From a virus, in the IMG/VR virus record IMGVR_UViG_3300025652_000129, positions 1 through 47,173 of that record: DNA of 47,173 nucleotides; one strand, given 5' to 3'. Positions 40,612 through 47,173 of the stretch are shown here, in pieces. The translations under genes and the position numbers were made by a program. Each line of letters starts with the position of its first letter. Position 1 is the stretch's first letter. The notes under the pieces were generated by a model that saw only the letters and a program-made list of their open reading frames with translations, made no database searches and was not told the origin of the DNA.

Positions 40612-41052
40612 TTACCCAGAAATTCTTAATATAGCTGCTGCTGTAGTAAATGCTGGAAACTGAATTGTAAAAGTTCCCGAAGTAGCTGTCTTATTTCCTC
40701 CAAAATCTAAAACACAAACTGTAGCATTAGTAACTGCTGAAGATGTGTTGTAGATCATAGCTCCTCTAGCAGTCAACGTTACACCTGTAAAAGATAAATC
40801 TGCAAAATCAACAATTGCAACGCCTGAAGCAATTGATGTATTTTGACCTGTTAGTTTATCTCCACCTGAAGCGTAAGTTCCTGTATTCGCAACTTCATTA
40901 GAAGTTGTAAATGCAGTAGTTGATGAGTTTAGAGTTGCTGAAGAAGTGTAAAGAGCTAGTTTAAAAACATCACCACCAGATGATTTAAAACTTGCATCAC
41001 CTTCTAGTAATTGTTTTTTGAAAGCATTTGCGATCGCTTGTGTTATAGCCAT
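40612..41052 (-). CDS. Conserved virion-type protein
   Basis: The 146-residue protein starts with a helix (ITQAIANAFKKQLLEGDASF), then is beta-rich and Thr/Ala-rich: DVFKLALYTSSATLNSSTTA, NTGTYASGGDKLTGQNTS, ARGAMIYNTSSAVT and SGTFTIQFPAF. This family occurs beside fibre and neck genes in marine phages and is taken to be a small virion protein. It stands 11 bases after the neck-adaptor gene, with a GGAGAT ribosome site. Confidence 0.7.
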   Translation of the reverse strand: MAITQAIANAFKKQLLEGDASFKSSGGDVFKLALYTSSATLNSSTTAFTTSNEVANTGTYASGGDKLTGQNTSIASGVAIVDFADLSFTGVTLTARGAMIYNTSSAVTNATVCVLDFGGNKTATSGTFTIQFPAFTTAAAILRISG

Positions 41053-41063
41053 AATATATCTCC

Positions 41064-41714
41064 TTATTTTCCTATTCGAGGAACACCACTTTGATATTCG
41101 TCTCGTCTTCTTCTTCCCATTTGTTCTATTGAGAAGCCTTCTACCACTTGTTTATACTTTCCTTCGTATAATTGCAAGAGGTCTTGTGGGCCTTTTAAAA
41201 ATCCATAGGCCTCGACTAGGCATGCATATAGTAGTCCGTTGGGAAAATTTAGACTTATATATGTTGTAGTATTTGTACTAGATAATCCGGGATCTTTCAA
41301 GATATAATTTAATTGAATTGTGTAAGTAGCATCAGGTGTAGGTGCAACTACAATCTTTTCTTCGTCCCATAAACTGTAATATTTTGGAACCCCTGTGCTT
41401 TCCGTTGGATTAAATTCAGACATAAAACTAGTATCTCTGTATTGTAAAAATTCTCTATTGTTAGGTTGAGAACTTCCTTGAGAATCAACTATCTGTGCAG
41501 ATCTCACAATTAATAAACCTGCTGGTCTATTAATAAATCTATCTGAAGTAATTAAATTAGCTGTGTCGTATCTTCTATTACTATCAGAATCAATATCTCT
41601 AAGAATTCTAAATTCTGCATTTTCAATAATTCCATCTAAAATAGTCGATGTAAAAACATTTGAATCAACTTCTGTGTAATCTTTAATTTTTTGTAATAAT
41701 TCTGTGTATGTCAT
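41064..41714 (-). CDS. Neck adaptor protein (SU10-like)
   Basis: The 216-residue protein begins TYTELLQKIKDYTEV and has IIENAEFRILRDIDSDS, VRSAQIVDSQ, NREFLQYRDTSFMSEFNP, GVPKYYSLWDEEKIVVAPTP and LYACLVEAYGFLKG. These match phage adaptor or head-completion proteins of the SU10-like type that bind beneath the portal. It is the third of three consecutive neck-type genes read leftward from the capsid block. Confidence 0.7.
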   Translation of the reverse strand: MTYTELLQKIKDYTEVDSNVFTSTILDGIIENAEFRILRDIDSDSNRRYDTANLITSDRFINRPAGLLIVRSAQIVDSQGSSQPNNREFLQYRDTSFMSEFNPTESTGVPKYYSLWDEEKIVVAPTPDATYTIQLNYILKDPGLSSTNTTTYISLNFPNGLLYACLVEAYGFLKGPQDLLQLYEGKYKQVVEGFSIEQMGRRRRDEYQSGVPRIGK

Positions 41715-41716
41715 AA

Positions 41717-42586
41717 TTAATATGTAGCTGCTATATATGCGTTAAAGTTATTATTAACAGGACCTGCCAAACAATTCAAGCCCCCTCCTGCTCCAACTGG
41801 TGAAACAAATAAGTTACCTGAGTCATTATCCTTTAAATTGTAACTATTAGCAACAGTTATTGTTGAAGGTTGACCCGCTTGAGATTGTGTTGTTTCATTT
41901 AAAGAATGTACTAATCTTGCACCACATATTTTTGCTCCACTTGAATGAGAACTTGCATTAGTTTTAACAGGAGTTACTCCTCTAAATGGTGCATTAGTTC
42001 CTCTAACCAAACCTGATAATGTTCTTGAACCAGAATTATAACTTGTGTACTGAATAACTTCATTATCAAAAAATCCTGTGTCAGGATTAATTTTTTGAAT
42101 AACGATATAACCACCATTTGTATAAAATGGAAGATCATCATTTACGATTAAAGAAGTATCTGTAGAACTTATACTTGTATTTAATAGTGTTTCCATTTCT
42201 ATAGTTTTTTTTGTTCCAGTCGAACCACCTGCAGCTAATAAATCAGTTTGAATACTCATTAATCTTACAACGTCTCCTACTAGTATTCCACTATTAGGTT
42301 GGTTAACAACATAAGCTGCACCAACAACAGAAAGGTTTGTTTGACTAATTGGATTTTCTGGTAATAAATCTGGAGTAGCTATAGGTGCAACTTGAGGTCT
42401 TGCTTTTTCTAAACCTTGTGGGTCCGATACAAAAGGACTTGGTTCTAATTGTGGTTGCTTACGTTCATACTCTGAGTAATGTACAAACTGACCATTCCAT
42501 TCAGTAACCATTTCTCTCCAAGGAAAAGCTAAACCACTTCGATCAGAAATTGCTAAAGCGTGTTTCCCTTTTGCAAACTTCGCCAT
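41717..42586 (-). CDS. Neck/connector protein with inserted beta domain
   Basis: The 289-residue protein starts MAKFAKGKHALAISDRSGLA and FPWREMVTEWNGQFVHYSEY, then KQPQLEPSP. Residues 135-205 contain a beta module (LLNTSISSTDTSLIVNDDLP, EVIQYTSYN, LSGLVRGTNAPFRG) that is also found in the next upstream protein. The last 80 residues are Gly/Asn-rich. The N-terminal phrase is one I know from marine phage neck genes. The gene overlaps the upstream neck gene by one base, and the adaptor gene begins 2 bases after it. Confidence 0.65.
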   Translation of the reverse strand: MAKFAKGKHALAISDRSGLAFPWREMVTEWNGQFVHYSEYERKQPQLEPSPFVSDPQGLEKARPQVAPIATPDLLPENPISQTNLSVVGAAYVVNQPNSGILVGDVVRLMSIQTDLLAAGGSTGTKKTIEMETLLNTSISSTDTSLIVNDDLPFYTNGGYIVIQKINPDTGFFDNEVIQYTSYNSGSRTLSGLVRGTNAPFRGVTPVKTNASSHSSGAKICGARLVHSLNETTQSQAGQPSTITVANSYNLKDNDSGNLFVSPVGAGGGLNCLAGPVNNNFNAYIAATY

Positions 42587-43515
42587 TAGATCTCCGGATA
42601 ATAAGTTTTAGGTGAAATATAAACACTTGCAGATGAACCATCTTCTTCTAATGCTCTCATTAATTCATCTTCATAAAGTAACTTCATCTCTTGAGTTCTT
42701 TGAGGTGCTTTCTTTTGTGACATATAATAAGCTAAACCGGCACACATACAAGGTACAAATCTATTAACTACATCTGCTTCGTTTGTATATTTACCTGCAT
42801 CTTGTAATCTTTGTAGGTAATAAAAATATATAAAATCTCCAACTTGGTTTGTACCTGGAGTTAAATATAAAGTTATTGATACTCTATCTATAAACCTTTG
42901 AACCCAATATTGAGAAGGTTGACCTGTTGCTGATTTATTTGAGAAAGCTGAATATTGTGATCTATTAACTTTTGATAAAGGTGAGTCTACATTTAAAGAA
43001 GTTCTGTAACTAGCTTCTAACATATCTGAAGCCATGTTTACAAAATTTGTAACAGTGTCATTCACTGCGTGACTAGCTGCAGTAGTATCATCAACACCTC
43101 TTACAGCTCCTGTTAAACTTAAAGTTGATATTCCTGTGTAAGAAATAATTTCATTATTAATTTTTATTTTTCCAGATTCAGGCATCTGGTTAACAGATTC
43201 AAGTGGAATAGTTGTGTCTGTAGTATTTATTGCGCTAGCTAAAGTAGCTGTAATACCATTAGAAGATCCATCGCTTGGTGATCTATATATTACATATTCA
43301 TTCTGACCATTAATTAAACTAAAAGCATGTTCTCTAACTTGCCAAAAATGAATACCTCTATTGTCCCACTCTTGAAGCATTATGTTTAATGATCTTCTAG
43401 CTGATCTTAAATCATTACCAGAGTAATCAAAGAAACCTAATCTTTCAAAGGCCTCAGTTATAATTTCATCGATCGAGAAGTTTTTCTCGAATGTAGCTGT
43501 TCCTGAGAAAGCCAT
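42586..43515 (-). CDS. Head-to-tail connector / tail tubular-type protein
   Basis: The 309-residue protein has IDEIITEAFERLGFFDYSGN, LRSARRSLNIMLQEWDNRGI and HFWQVREHAFSLI, the classic beginning of tail-tube-A or packaged-DNA-stabilisation proteins. Residues 90-150 are a beta module (INTTDTTIPLESVNQMPESG, INNEIISYTG, LTGAVRGVDDTTAASHA) like that of its neighbour. The C-terminal part (RFVPCMCAGLAYYMSQKKAP) is helical. It should bind the portal-adaptor ring. A clear GGAG ribosome site is present. Confidence 0.7.
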   Translation of the reverse strand: MAFSGTATFEKNFSIDEIITEAFERLGFFDYSGNDLRSARRSLNIMLQEWDNRGIHFWQVREHAFSLINGQNEYVIYRSPSDGSSNGITATLASAINTTDTTIPLESVNQMPESGKIKINNEIISYTGISTLSLTGAVRGVDDTTAASHAVNDTVTNFVNMASDMLEASYRTSLNVDSPLSKVNRSQYSAFSNKSATGQPSQYWVQRFIDRVSITLYLTPGTNQVGDFIYFYYLQRLQDAGKYTNEADVVNRFVPCMCAGLAYYMSQKKAPQRTQEMKLLYEDELMRALEEDGSSASVYISPKTYYPEI

Positions 43516-43526
43516 TTATTCTCCTA

Positions 43527-43835
43527 CTAATTACTTCCGCCGCTATGAAAAACAGTTATAGCTTTAATCTGCTCAGTAGTAAATGCAGAGTAAACATCTG
43601 TTTTAAATAAAATTGGTACAGGAAAATTAATTGTCATATCATGAATATGAGCACCTTTATCTAATTTTACTTTTGATGTTCCACTTGCTCCACCATCTTT
43701 AAGCTCTAAAACTCCAGCTGCGTTAGGACCAGATATATGAACTCCATATACTCTAGTTCTTCCAGTCTGAACAGTTTTAGTTTCAGTAGTTACGTTAGTT
43801 GCAACTCCATCAATTGCTGATCCGAATGTTGACAT
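43527..43835 (-). CDS. Small structural-type protein
   Basis: The 102-residue protein is beta-rich: TTETKTVQTGRTRVYGVHIS, ELKDGGASGTSKVKLDKGAH, MTINFPVPILFKTDVYSAFT and IKAITVFHSGG. The layout suggests a compact beta-sandwich as in small virion surface or spike proteins. A good ribosome site (AAGGAG) precedes its ATG and a UUCG hairpin lies between it and its upstream gene. Confidence 0.6.
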   Translation of the reverse strand: MSTFGSAIDGVATNVTTETKTVQTGRTRVYGVHISGPNAAGVLELKDGGASGTSKVKLDKGAHIHDMTINFPVPILFKTDVYSAFTTEQIKAITVFHSGGSN

Positions 43836-43858
43836 AATTTTTCTCCTTAAAATTTATA

Positions 43859-43878
43859 TGTGGGGCCGAAGCCCCACA
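43859..43878 (-). promoter_or_regulatory. Stem-loop with UUCG tetraloop
   Basis: TGTGGGGC and GCCCCACA form a perfect 8-bp stem. On the minus strand, which is the message strand, the loop reads TTCG closed by C-G, the very stable cUUCGg tetraloop. No T-tract follows; an AAGGAG ribosome site for the next gene comes soon after. It may stabilise or trim the upstream message rather than terminate it. Confidence 0.75.
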
Positions 43879-43889
43879 CTAATTATTTA

Positions 43890-44408
43890 TTACGTATCGC
43901 TAAATGGTGTAACAATAGTTCCTGATCCTAAAATCAAAGTATTGTGTACCAAGTATTGAGCAGTTTCTAACGCTGTAACTTGAATTACAGATCCAACGAT
44001 CCCACCTGTAGTTGTTCCATTCATAGAAAGAACATCATTAGATGCAGCAGGGAAGAAAGCTTTTTTAGCTCCATCATCCACTGCGATCATAGCTGCACCT
44101 GTGAACTTGTCAGTTCCGTCAGTTACGATTTGAACATCAGTTGCAGTTAAGTCTACATAAAAGTAAAAACTTGCACCAATGTTATTTAGATTGTTGTAGT
44201 CTGTCTCACCTGCACTTGCTCCATTAGCATTTGCATTGATTGATGGTAAAGTAAAGATACCATCCGCGTCTTGTGTTAATAAGATTCTTCCTGCGTGAGC
44301 ATTTACAGTTAATGAAGTATTAGCTGTTAAAGCAACAGTTGAACCTGGTCCAGTACCTATAAAGCCATTTTTAGAAATGACCGGTCCTGAAAACGTAGTA
44401 TTTGCCAT
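43890..44408 (-). CDS. Structural-type protein
   Basis: The 172-residue protein is Thr/Ala/Gly-rich and beta-like: MANTTFSGPVISKNGFIGTG, ALTANTSLTVNAHAGRILLT, NNIGASFYFYVDLTATDVQI and a final LGSGTIVTPFSDT. It resembles small head or decoration-type proteins in phage capsid regions. Strong ribosome site and hairpin-flanked position suggest high expression. No family name is certain. Confidence 0.6.
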   Translation of the reverse strand: MANTTFSGPVISKNGFIGTGPGSTVALTANTSLTVNAHAGRILLTQDADGIFTLPSINANANGASAGETDYNNLNNIGASFYFYVDLTATDVQIVTDGTDKFTGAAMIAVDDGAKKAFFPAASNDVLSMNGTTTGGIVGSVIQVTALETAQYLVHNTLILGSGTIVTPFSDT

Positions 44409-44574
44409 AGTATTATTCTCCTAGTTTCCGTCTACATAGTCTCTAGGCCGTCGACTGTACGCGTCTATGTAAACTAATTAAATTATACAGTGGTTTTTTT
44501 ATATACTAGTTTTGAGTAGAGTGCAAGAGATCCTGCAGTGTGGAGTGGATTTTTCCAACGATGTAGCTTTTTGA
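44409..44574 (-). promoter_or_regulatory. Leader with perfect -10 and inverted repeat
   Basis: No gene here. On the minus strand TATAAT (44487-44482) is a perfect -10, though the -35 region (ACTAGT) is poor. Downstream, TACATAG (44433-44439) pairs with CTATGTA (44465-44471) around a 25-base loop with a GTCGAC palindrome. The arrangement suggests a promoter with a folded leader ahead of the ATG at 44408. Confidence 0.4.
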
Positions 44575-44802
44575 TTAAGTAGCTACGGAAACTTGCGGAG
44601 CAGAGTCTTCAACTTTATTACGCATGTGTTCTCTTTGCGCTTCTGCCATCTTAATATGACTTAAAACATCTCTAACTTTTCGATCTATTTTAACCATATT
44701 GAGAGTATATCTACCCTCTTTAAGATGCTCTTGCTCCCACTGTAAGTCCAGACCCCTCTTTTGCTTGTAAAGGTCGTTTAAGTGTTGCATCATTTTTTCC
44801 AT
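44575..44802 (-). CDS. Small helical protein
   Basis: The start is put at ATG 44802 because AGGAGG lies 6 bases upstream; an earlier ATG overlaps this site. The 75 residues are helical and charged: MEKMMQHLNDLYKQKRGLDL, KIDRKVRDVLSHIKMAEAQR. It overlaps the gene at 44720-44992 by 83 bases in a different frame on the same strand, which is long for a real pair. Its ribosome site thus lies inside the neighbouring reading frame. Confidence 0.6.
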   Translation of the reverse strand: MEKMMQHLNDLYKQKRGLDLQWEQEHLKEGRYTLNMVKIDRKVRDVLSHIKMAEAQREHMRNKVEDSAPQVSVAT

Positions 44803-44992
44803 CGATAACCTCCTCATAGGTTATTCTATTTATCTTGTCACTATAAGAGTTTCCAAGATTTTCCCAAACTATACTTTTTTCTCCCAACTTGTCAAGTATA
44901 GCCTGTTCTAGTGAGGCTGGGTTATCATCAGCTACAACATTAAATTTAGCGTAATGATCATACGCCCAGATATTTACTAGAAATTTTACCAT
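44720..44992 (-). CDS. Small hypothetical protein of the capsid region
   Basis: ATG 44992 is favoured because a purine-rich AAGAAAG lies before it; an ATG five codons upstream has nothing. The 90-residue product has MVKFLVNIWAYDHYAKFNVV, SLEQAILDKLGEKSIVWENL and NSYSDKINRITYEEVIDG. The first two-thirds look like a conserved small phage protein. The last third overlaps the next gene and is less typical, so the C-terminus may be under dual coding constraint. Confidence 0.6.
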   Translation of the reverse strand: MVKFLVNIWAYDHYAKFNVVADDNPASLEQAILDKLGEKSIVWENLGNSYSDKINRITYEEVIDGKNDATLKRPLQAKEGSGLTVGARAS

Positions 44993-45011
44993 TATTCTTT
45001 CTTTCATAGAA

Positions 45012-45038
45012 TTGTGGCGAGACTATGTCCCGCCACAA
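45012..45038 (-). promoter_or_regulatory. GC-rich stem-loop after the capsid gene
   Basis: TGTGGCGAGA (45013-45022) and TCCCGCCACA (45028-45037) pair in a 10-bp stem with a 5-base loop; the single mismatch is a G-U pair in minus-strand RNA. It lies between the major capsid stop and the next gene. The T-rich run is on the 5' side, so it is not a normal intrinsic terminator for the minus strand. It probably protects the capsid message. Confidence 0.7.
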
Positions 45039-45048
45039 AAAATTACGA

Positions 45049-45957
45049 TTAACTTGCTCCTGAAGATCCGAAGATACCTCTATAGTCAGATACACCGAAT
45101 CTGTATCTTTCTCTAGCTTTGTATCTTACGTTTCCAGTATCAAAATCACCTTCCATTGCTGTTCTAATAGGTGTTCTTTCAAAATACTTCATTCCGTTAG
45201 GAACATCAGTAATGAAGAAGTACGCATTAGGATCAGTTAAGAAATTGTTCACTCTGTAACCTTGAGGAACCATTCCCATAGAAACGATTGCATTGATATC
45301 GTTATCAGCAGTGCCAGTTCTACCTTGAGACTTCATAAGTCTTTCAGCTTGGAATTGAAGCTCAGAAGGAACGATCATTTTCATTCCTCTAGCAGCAATT
45401 TTAAGACCTCTTTCGTCAGTCATTGCAGCGATGTCGATTAAAGACTGCTCCAATGAAGTTTCGTTAAGGTCAGCCTGTGTAGCCAAAGTGTTTGACACAG
45501 TTCCAGCGATCGTTGGGTGAGCTGTACTAAATAATTGTACACCATCTCCAGAAGTGAAACCACCTCCGAAACCATTGATCAGTGGATTTACTGATTTGAT
45601 TTGTTTAGTATTCGCCATAGATCTAGCTAACGCTTTTGTATATCTAGACGCAAGTCTATCATACAGGTTGTCCTCAATCGCTTCTTCAGTGATTGCGAAC
45701 GCTAGCGCAACAGTTTCCATAGTGTATCTAGCTGTGTAAGTCTCTTGAGCATTGTCAAAAGTTACGCCAGAACCCTCAGGTTTAACTGCAGCATTAGCAA
45801 AACCAGATAACATAACTTCTTCTTCAAACGCTCTGTCTGAAGTTTCTGTTGTGTATATCTCAGCATGCTGATTCTCATAACGTTTGTATTCCAGTCCGAA
45901 TAGTGCATTCAGGCCTGGTTCTAGTTCTTTAACTAGTTGTCCTCGTGATATAGCCAT
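45049..45957 (-). CDS. Major capsid protein (Mu gpT-like / HK97 fold)
   Basis: The 302-residue protein has AISRGQLVKELEPGLNALFG, VMLSGFANAAVKPEGSGVTF, TARYTMETVALAFAITEEAI, GVQLFSTAHPTIAGTVSNTL and ERGLKIAARGMKMIVPSELQ. The helix with EEAIEDNLYDRL, the LFSTAHP segment and the IVPSELQFQAERL segment match the Mu gpT-like group of HK97-fold capsid proteins as I remember it. Its GGAGATAAAAA ribosome site is strong and a stable hairpin follows. It builds the icosahedral head. Confidence 0.85.
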   Translation of the reverse strand: MAISRGQLVKELEPGLNALFGLEYKRYENQHAEIYTTETSDRAFEEEVMLSGFANAAVKPEGSGVTFDNAQETYTARYTMETVALAFAITEEAIEDNLYDRLASRYTKALARSMANTKQIKSVNPLINGFGGGFTSGDGVQLFSTAHPTIAGTVSNTLATQADLNETSLEQSLIDIAAMTDERGLKIAARGMKMIVPSELQFQAERLMKSQGRTGTADNDINAIVSMGMVPQGYRVNNFLTDPNAYFFITDVPNGMKYFERTPIRTAMEGDFDTGNVRYKARERYRFGVSDYRGIFGSSGAS

Positions 45958-45979
45958 TTTTTATCTCCTATTCTAACTA

Positions 45980-46552
45980 TTATACGCCTGCAACTGCAGC
46001 GTTATATTGATGTTCGTTAATCATCACAACCCAATTCAAATAACCTGAACCAATATCGCTATTGTCCACGTCAGTTGATGGCGCTATGATTTTTAACTGG
46101 CCATTAGCTGTTGCTAATGTTCCGTCATCTAACTGTGTTTTTGAAACATTGTTAGCTGAGTTCCCAGCTGTGACTACGATATCCGCATTCATGAATACAT
46201 CAGTCTGCGCTGAAGCAGTTGATATATCAGTTTGGATTTCGAATCTTTCATATGGGTCATCGCTTACAAAAGCAACTATGTCCGAAGCGTTAACTTGTGC
46301 ATAGTGATTTGCAAACGTTGGTTTGCTTGTAGTTGGATCTGTGTAGAAAACACCATTAAGTGATCCAAGAAGTATGTCTCCCGCTGCAGCATGCTGGATA
46401 GTACCAGATGCCATAGGTTTAACTGCGTCTTGAAAGTAAATAGTAGTCGTGTTGTTCGCAGCGATACTATATTCACTTAAACCTTGGTTGTCTCTATTTT
46501 GACCCACTTTTCCGATCGCTCTTAGACCGAAGGGTGCGTTTTTATTTGCCAT
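45980..46552 (-). CDS. Head decoration-type protein
   Basis: The 190-residue protein starts MANKNAPFGLRAIGKVGQNR and has GLSEYSIAANNTTTIYFQDA, KPMASGTIQHAAAGDILLGS, ASDIVAFVSDDPYERFEIQT and a final LNWVVMINEHQYN. The small, beta-rich, Ala/Asn/Thr-rich make-up and the position just before the major capsid gene fit a capsid-decorating or cement protein. A tetraloop stem-loop precedes it. Confidence 0.65.
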   Translation of the reverse strand: MANKNAPFGLRAIGKVGQNRDNQGLSEYSIAANNTTTIYFQDAVKPMASGTIQHAAAGDILLGSLNGVFYTDPTTSKPTFANHYAQVNASDIVAFVSDDPYERFEIQTDISTASAQTDVFMNADIVVTAGNSANNVSKTQLDDGTLATANGQLKIIAPSTDVDNSDIGSGYLNWVVMINEHQYNAAVAGV

Positions 46553-46570
46553 AGAGGCCTCCTTATAAAT

Positions 46571-46597
46571 GTACCTGCCCTTGCGGGCCTCCAGTAC
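46571..46597 (-). promoter_or_regulatory. Stem-loop with GCAA tetraloop
   Basis: On the minus strand GCCC-GCAA-GGGC (46588-46577) forms a stem closed by a GNRA tetraloop, with outer GTAC arms (46594-46597 and 46571-46574). It lies in the gap between two capsid-region genes. No T-run follows. An AAGGAGG ribosome site for the decoration gene comes next. Confidence 0.65.
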
Positions 46598-46631
46598 GGG
46601 TTTAATTGAACTTTAATGGTTAGGAAATTTT

Positions 46632-47096
46632 TTAGGATTTCTTTGAGCCACCAAAAGTTACACGAGTCTGTCTATCAATATCGATAGGCATACTTGGATG
46701 CTCTTCCTTCATGAGATCATTATCCATAGCTTCAACTTTATCATTATGCTGTTTTGCATAATATTGCTGTCTCTGCTTAATTAACTCTTCCGGTATCCTA
46801 GCGAGCAGTAGGCCGCCAACTCCGATCACTCCTGAATATTTCCCGTCTTCAATAACTGGAAATTGAGTATCTGGGTATTCATCGGCACGAACTAATTCGT
46901 ATCCTTCTCTTAACGAGGCAGATACATTTTTCGTATCTTGAAATCCCATTGACTCAGCTCTAATCCATCTATGTTTAAAACCTGATGGAGCAGGTGGTGA
47001 ATCTAAAGGTGATGGTGGAGTCCAAACTTTTTTATGAGATGTATTTTCTCTTGTTTGACTCGCACGTGAGGTCTTCTTGTCTATTGTATTTTCCAT
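46632..47096 (-). CDS. Hypothetical protein upstream of the capsid genes
   Basis: The 154-residue protein has KVWTPPSPLDSPPAPSGFKH, RWIRAESMGFQDTKNVSASL, REGYELVRADEYP and VIGVGGLLLARIPEELIKQR. The phrase GYELVRADE and the Pro-rich start are features I recall from a conserved protein next to capsid genes of marine phages, where it may assist head assembly. The N- and C-termini are charged and flexible. A GGAGGGAT ribosome site is shared with the previous gene's end. Confidence 0.7.
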   Translation of the reverse strand: MENTIDKKTSRASQTRENTSHKKVWTPPSPLDSPPAPSGFKHRWIRAESMGFQDTKNVSASLREGYELVRADEYPDTQFPVIEDGKYSGVIGVGGLLLARIPEELIKQRQQYYAKQHNDKVEAMDNDLMKEEHPSMPIDIDRQTRVTFGGSKKS

Positions 47097-47101
47097 ATGC
47101 T

Positions 47102-47173
47102 TTATCCCTCCTTCGTGATATTTAGTTGTTTCGCATACTCTTCGAGTGGCACACCTAATTTTTTAGCGATTGT
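47102..47173 (-). CDS. C-terminal end of an upstream gene, cut by window
   Basis: Only the last 23 codons and a TAA at 47102 are present: TIAKKLGVPLEEYAKQLNIT then KEG. The end looks like a helix-turn-helix-type or scaffold-type C-terminus. The gene continues beyond the right edge and would be the next one toward portal and terminase if the order is typical. Nothing more can be said. Confidence 0.6.
   Translation of the reverse strand, partial: TIAKKLGVPLEEYAKQLNITKEG

Noticed and set aside
1-47173. Circular genome joining both ends
   Set aside because: Joining the ends gives an early stop for the left partial gene and only a 25-codon start for the right one, and large terminase and portal would be missing, so the window is more likely a cut from a longer genome.

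Overview
The window is one continuous stretch of an AT-rich double-stranded DNA tailed-phage genome (class Caudoviricetes). There is no rRNA, tRNA, integrase, CRISPR array or host gene. Most coding capacity is on the minus strand in head-to-tail genes that overlap by 1-29 bases. Major capsid, neck/adaptor, fibre and internal virion-type proteins are present, and no tape measure, sheath or major tail-tube protein is recognisable, which suggests a short-tailed (podovirus-like) virion. Many proteins resemble families I associate with uncultured marine phages and pelagiphage-like viruses; that is from memory and was not searched. The genome is not complete here: the first and last genes are cut, and portal and large terminase are not seen.

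Layout, left to right. (1) 0.55-2.3 kb: a GC-richer accessory patch with a structured non-coding segment, a Gp88-domain gene and an AAGC-rich repeat. (2) 2.3-6.9 kb: small terminase on the plus strand, then minus-strand exonuclease, HNH-type protein, methyltransferase and several tiny early-type genes. (3) 6.9-9.4 kb: M15 endolysin and a run of small membrane/coiled-coil proteins (lysis). (4) 9.4-18.9 kb: replication, with family-A DNA polymerase, UvrD-like helicase, an archaeo-eukaryotic-type primase, two proteins sharing a short motif, and a SNF2-type helicase on the plus strand. (5) 18.9-31 kb: a holin-like protein, a 1342-residue virion-type protein, three further internal virion-type proteins, two glycosyltransferases and tail/neck components. 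(6) 31.0-34.8 kb: seven tightly coupled genes, six of which look like 2-oxoglutarate/Fe(II) oxygenases, with a candidate promoter of their own. (7) 34.8-47.2 kb: fibres (two ending in S74-type chaperone domains, one glycine-rich, one repeat-built), neck proteins, major capsid and decoration-type proteins.

Working model. Replication would use the AEP primase, PolA, and UvrD and SNF2 helicases, with nucleases processing DNA. Lysis would use the M15 endolysin with holin/spanin-like partners. The structural block runs right to left from capsid through neck and fibres to ejection-type proteins. Embedded in it, the six oxygenases and two of the three glycosyltransferases form a possible modification module whose substrate is unknown (virion fibres, host envelope, or DNA). 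This oxygenase array is the strongest candidate for an undescribed system.

Regulation. Several intergenic gaps hold sigma70-like sites of the form TTGA(C/T)(A/T)-16/17-TATA(T/A)A. Three GC-rich stem-loops, one with a UUCG and one with a GCAA tetraloop, separate capsid-region genes. No classical hairpin-plus-T-tract terminator was recognised.
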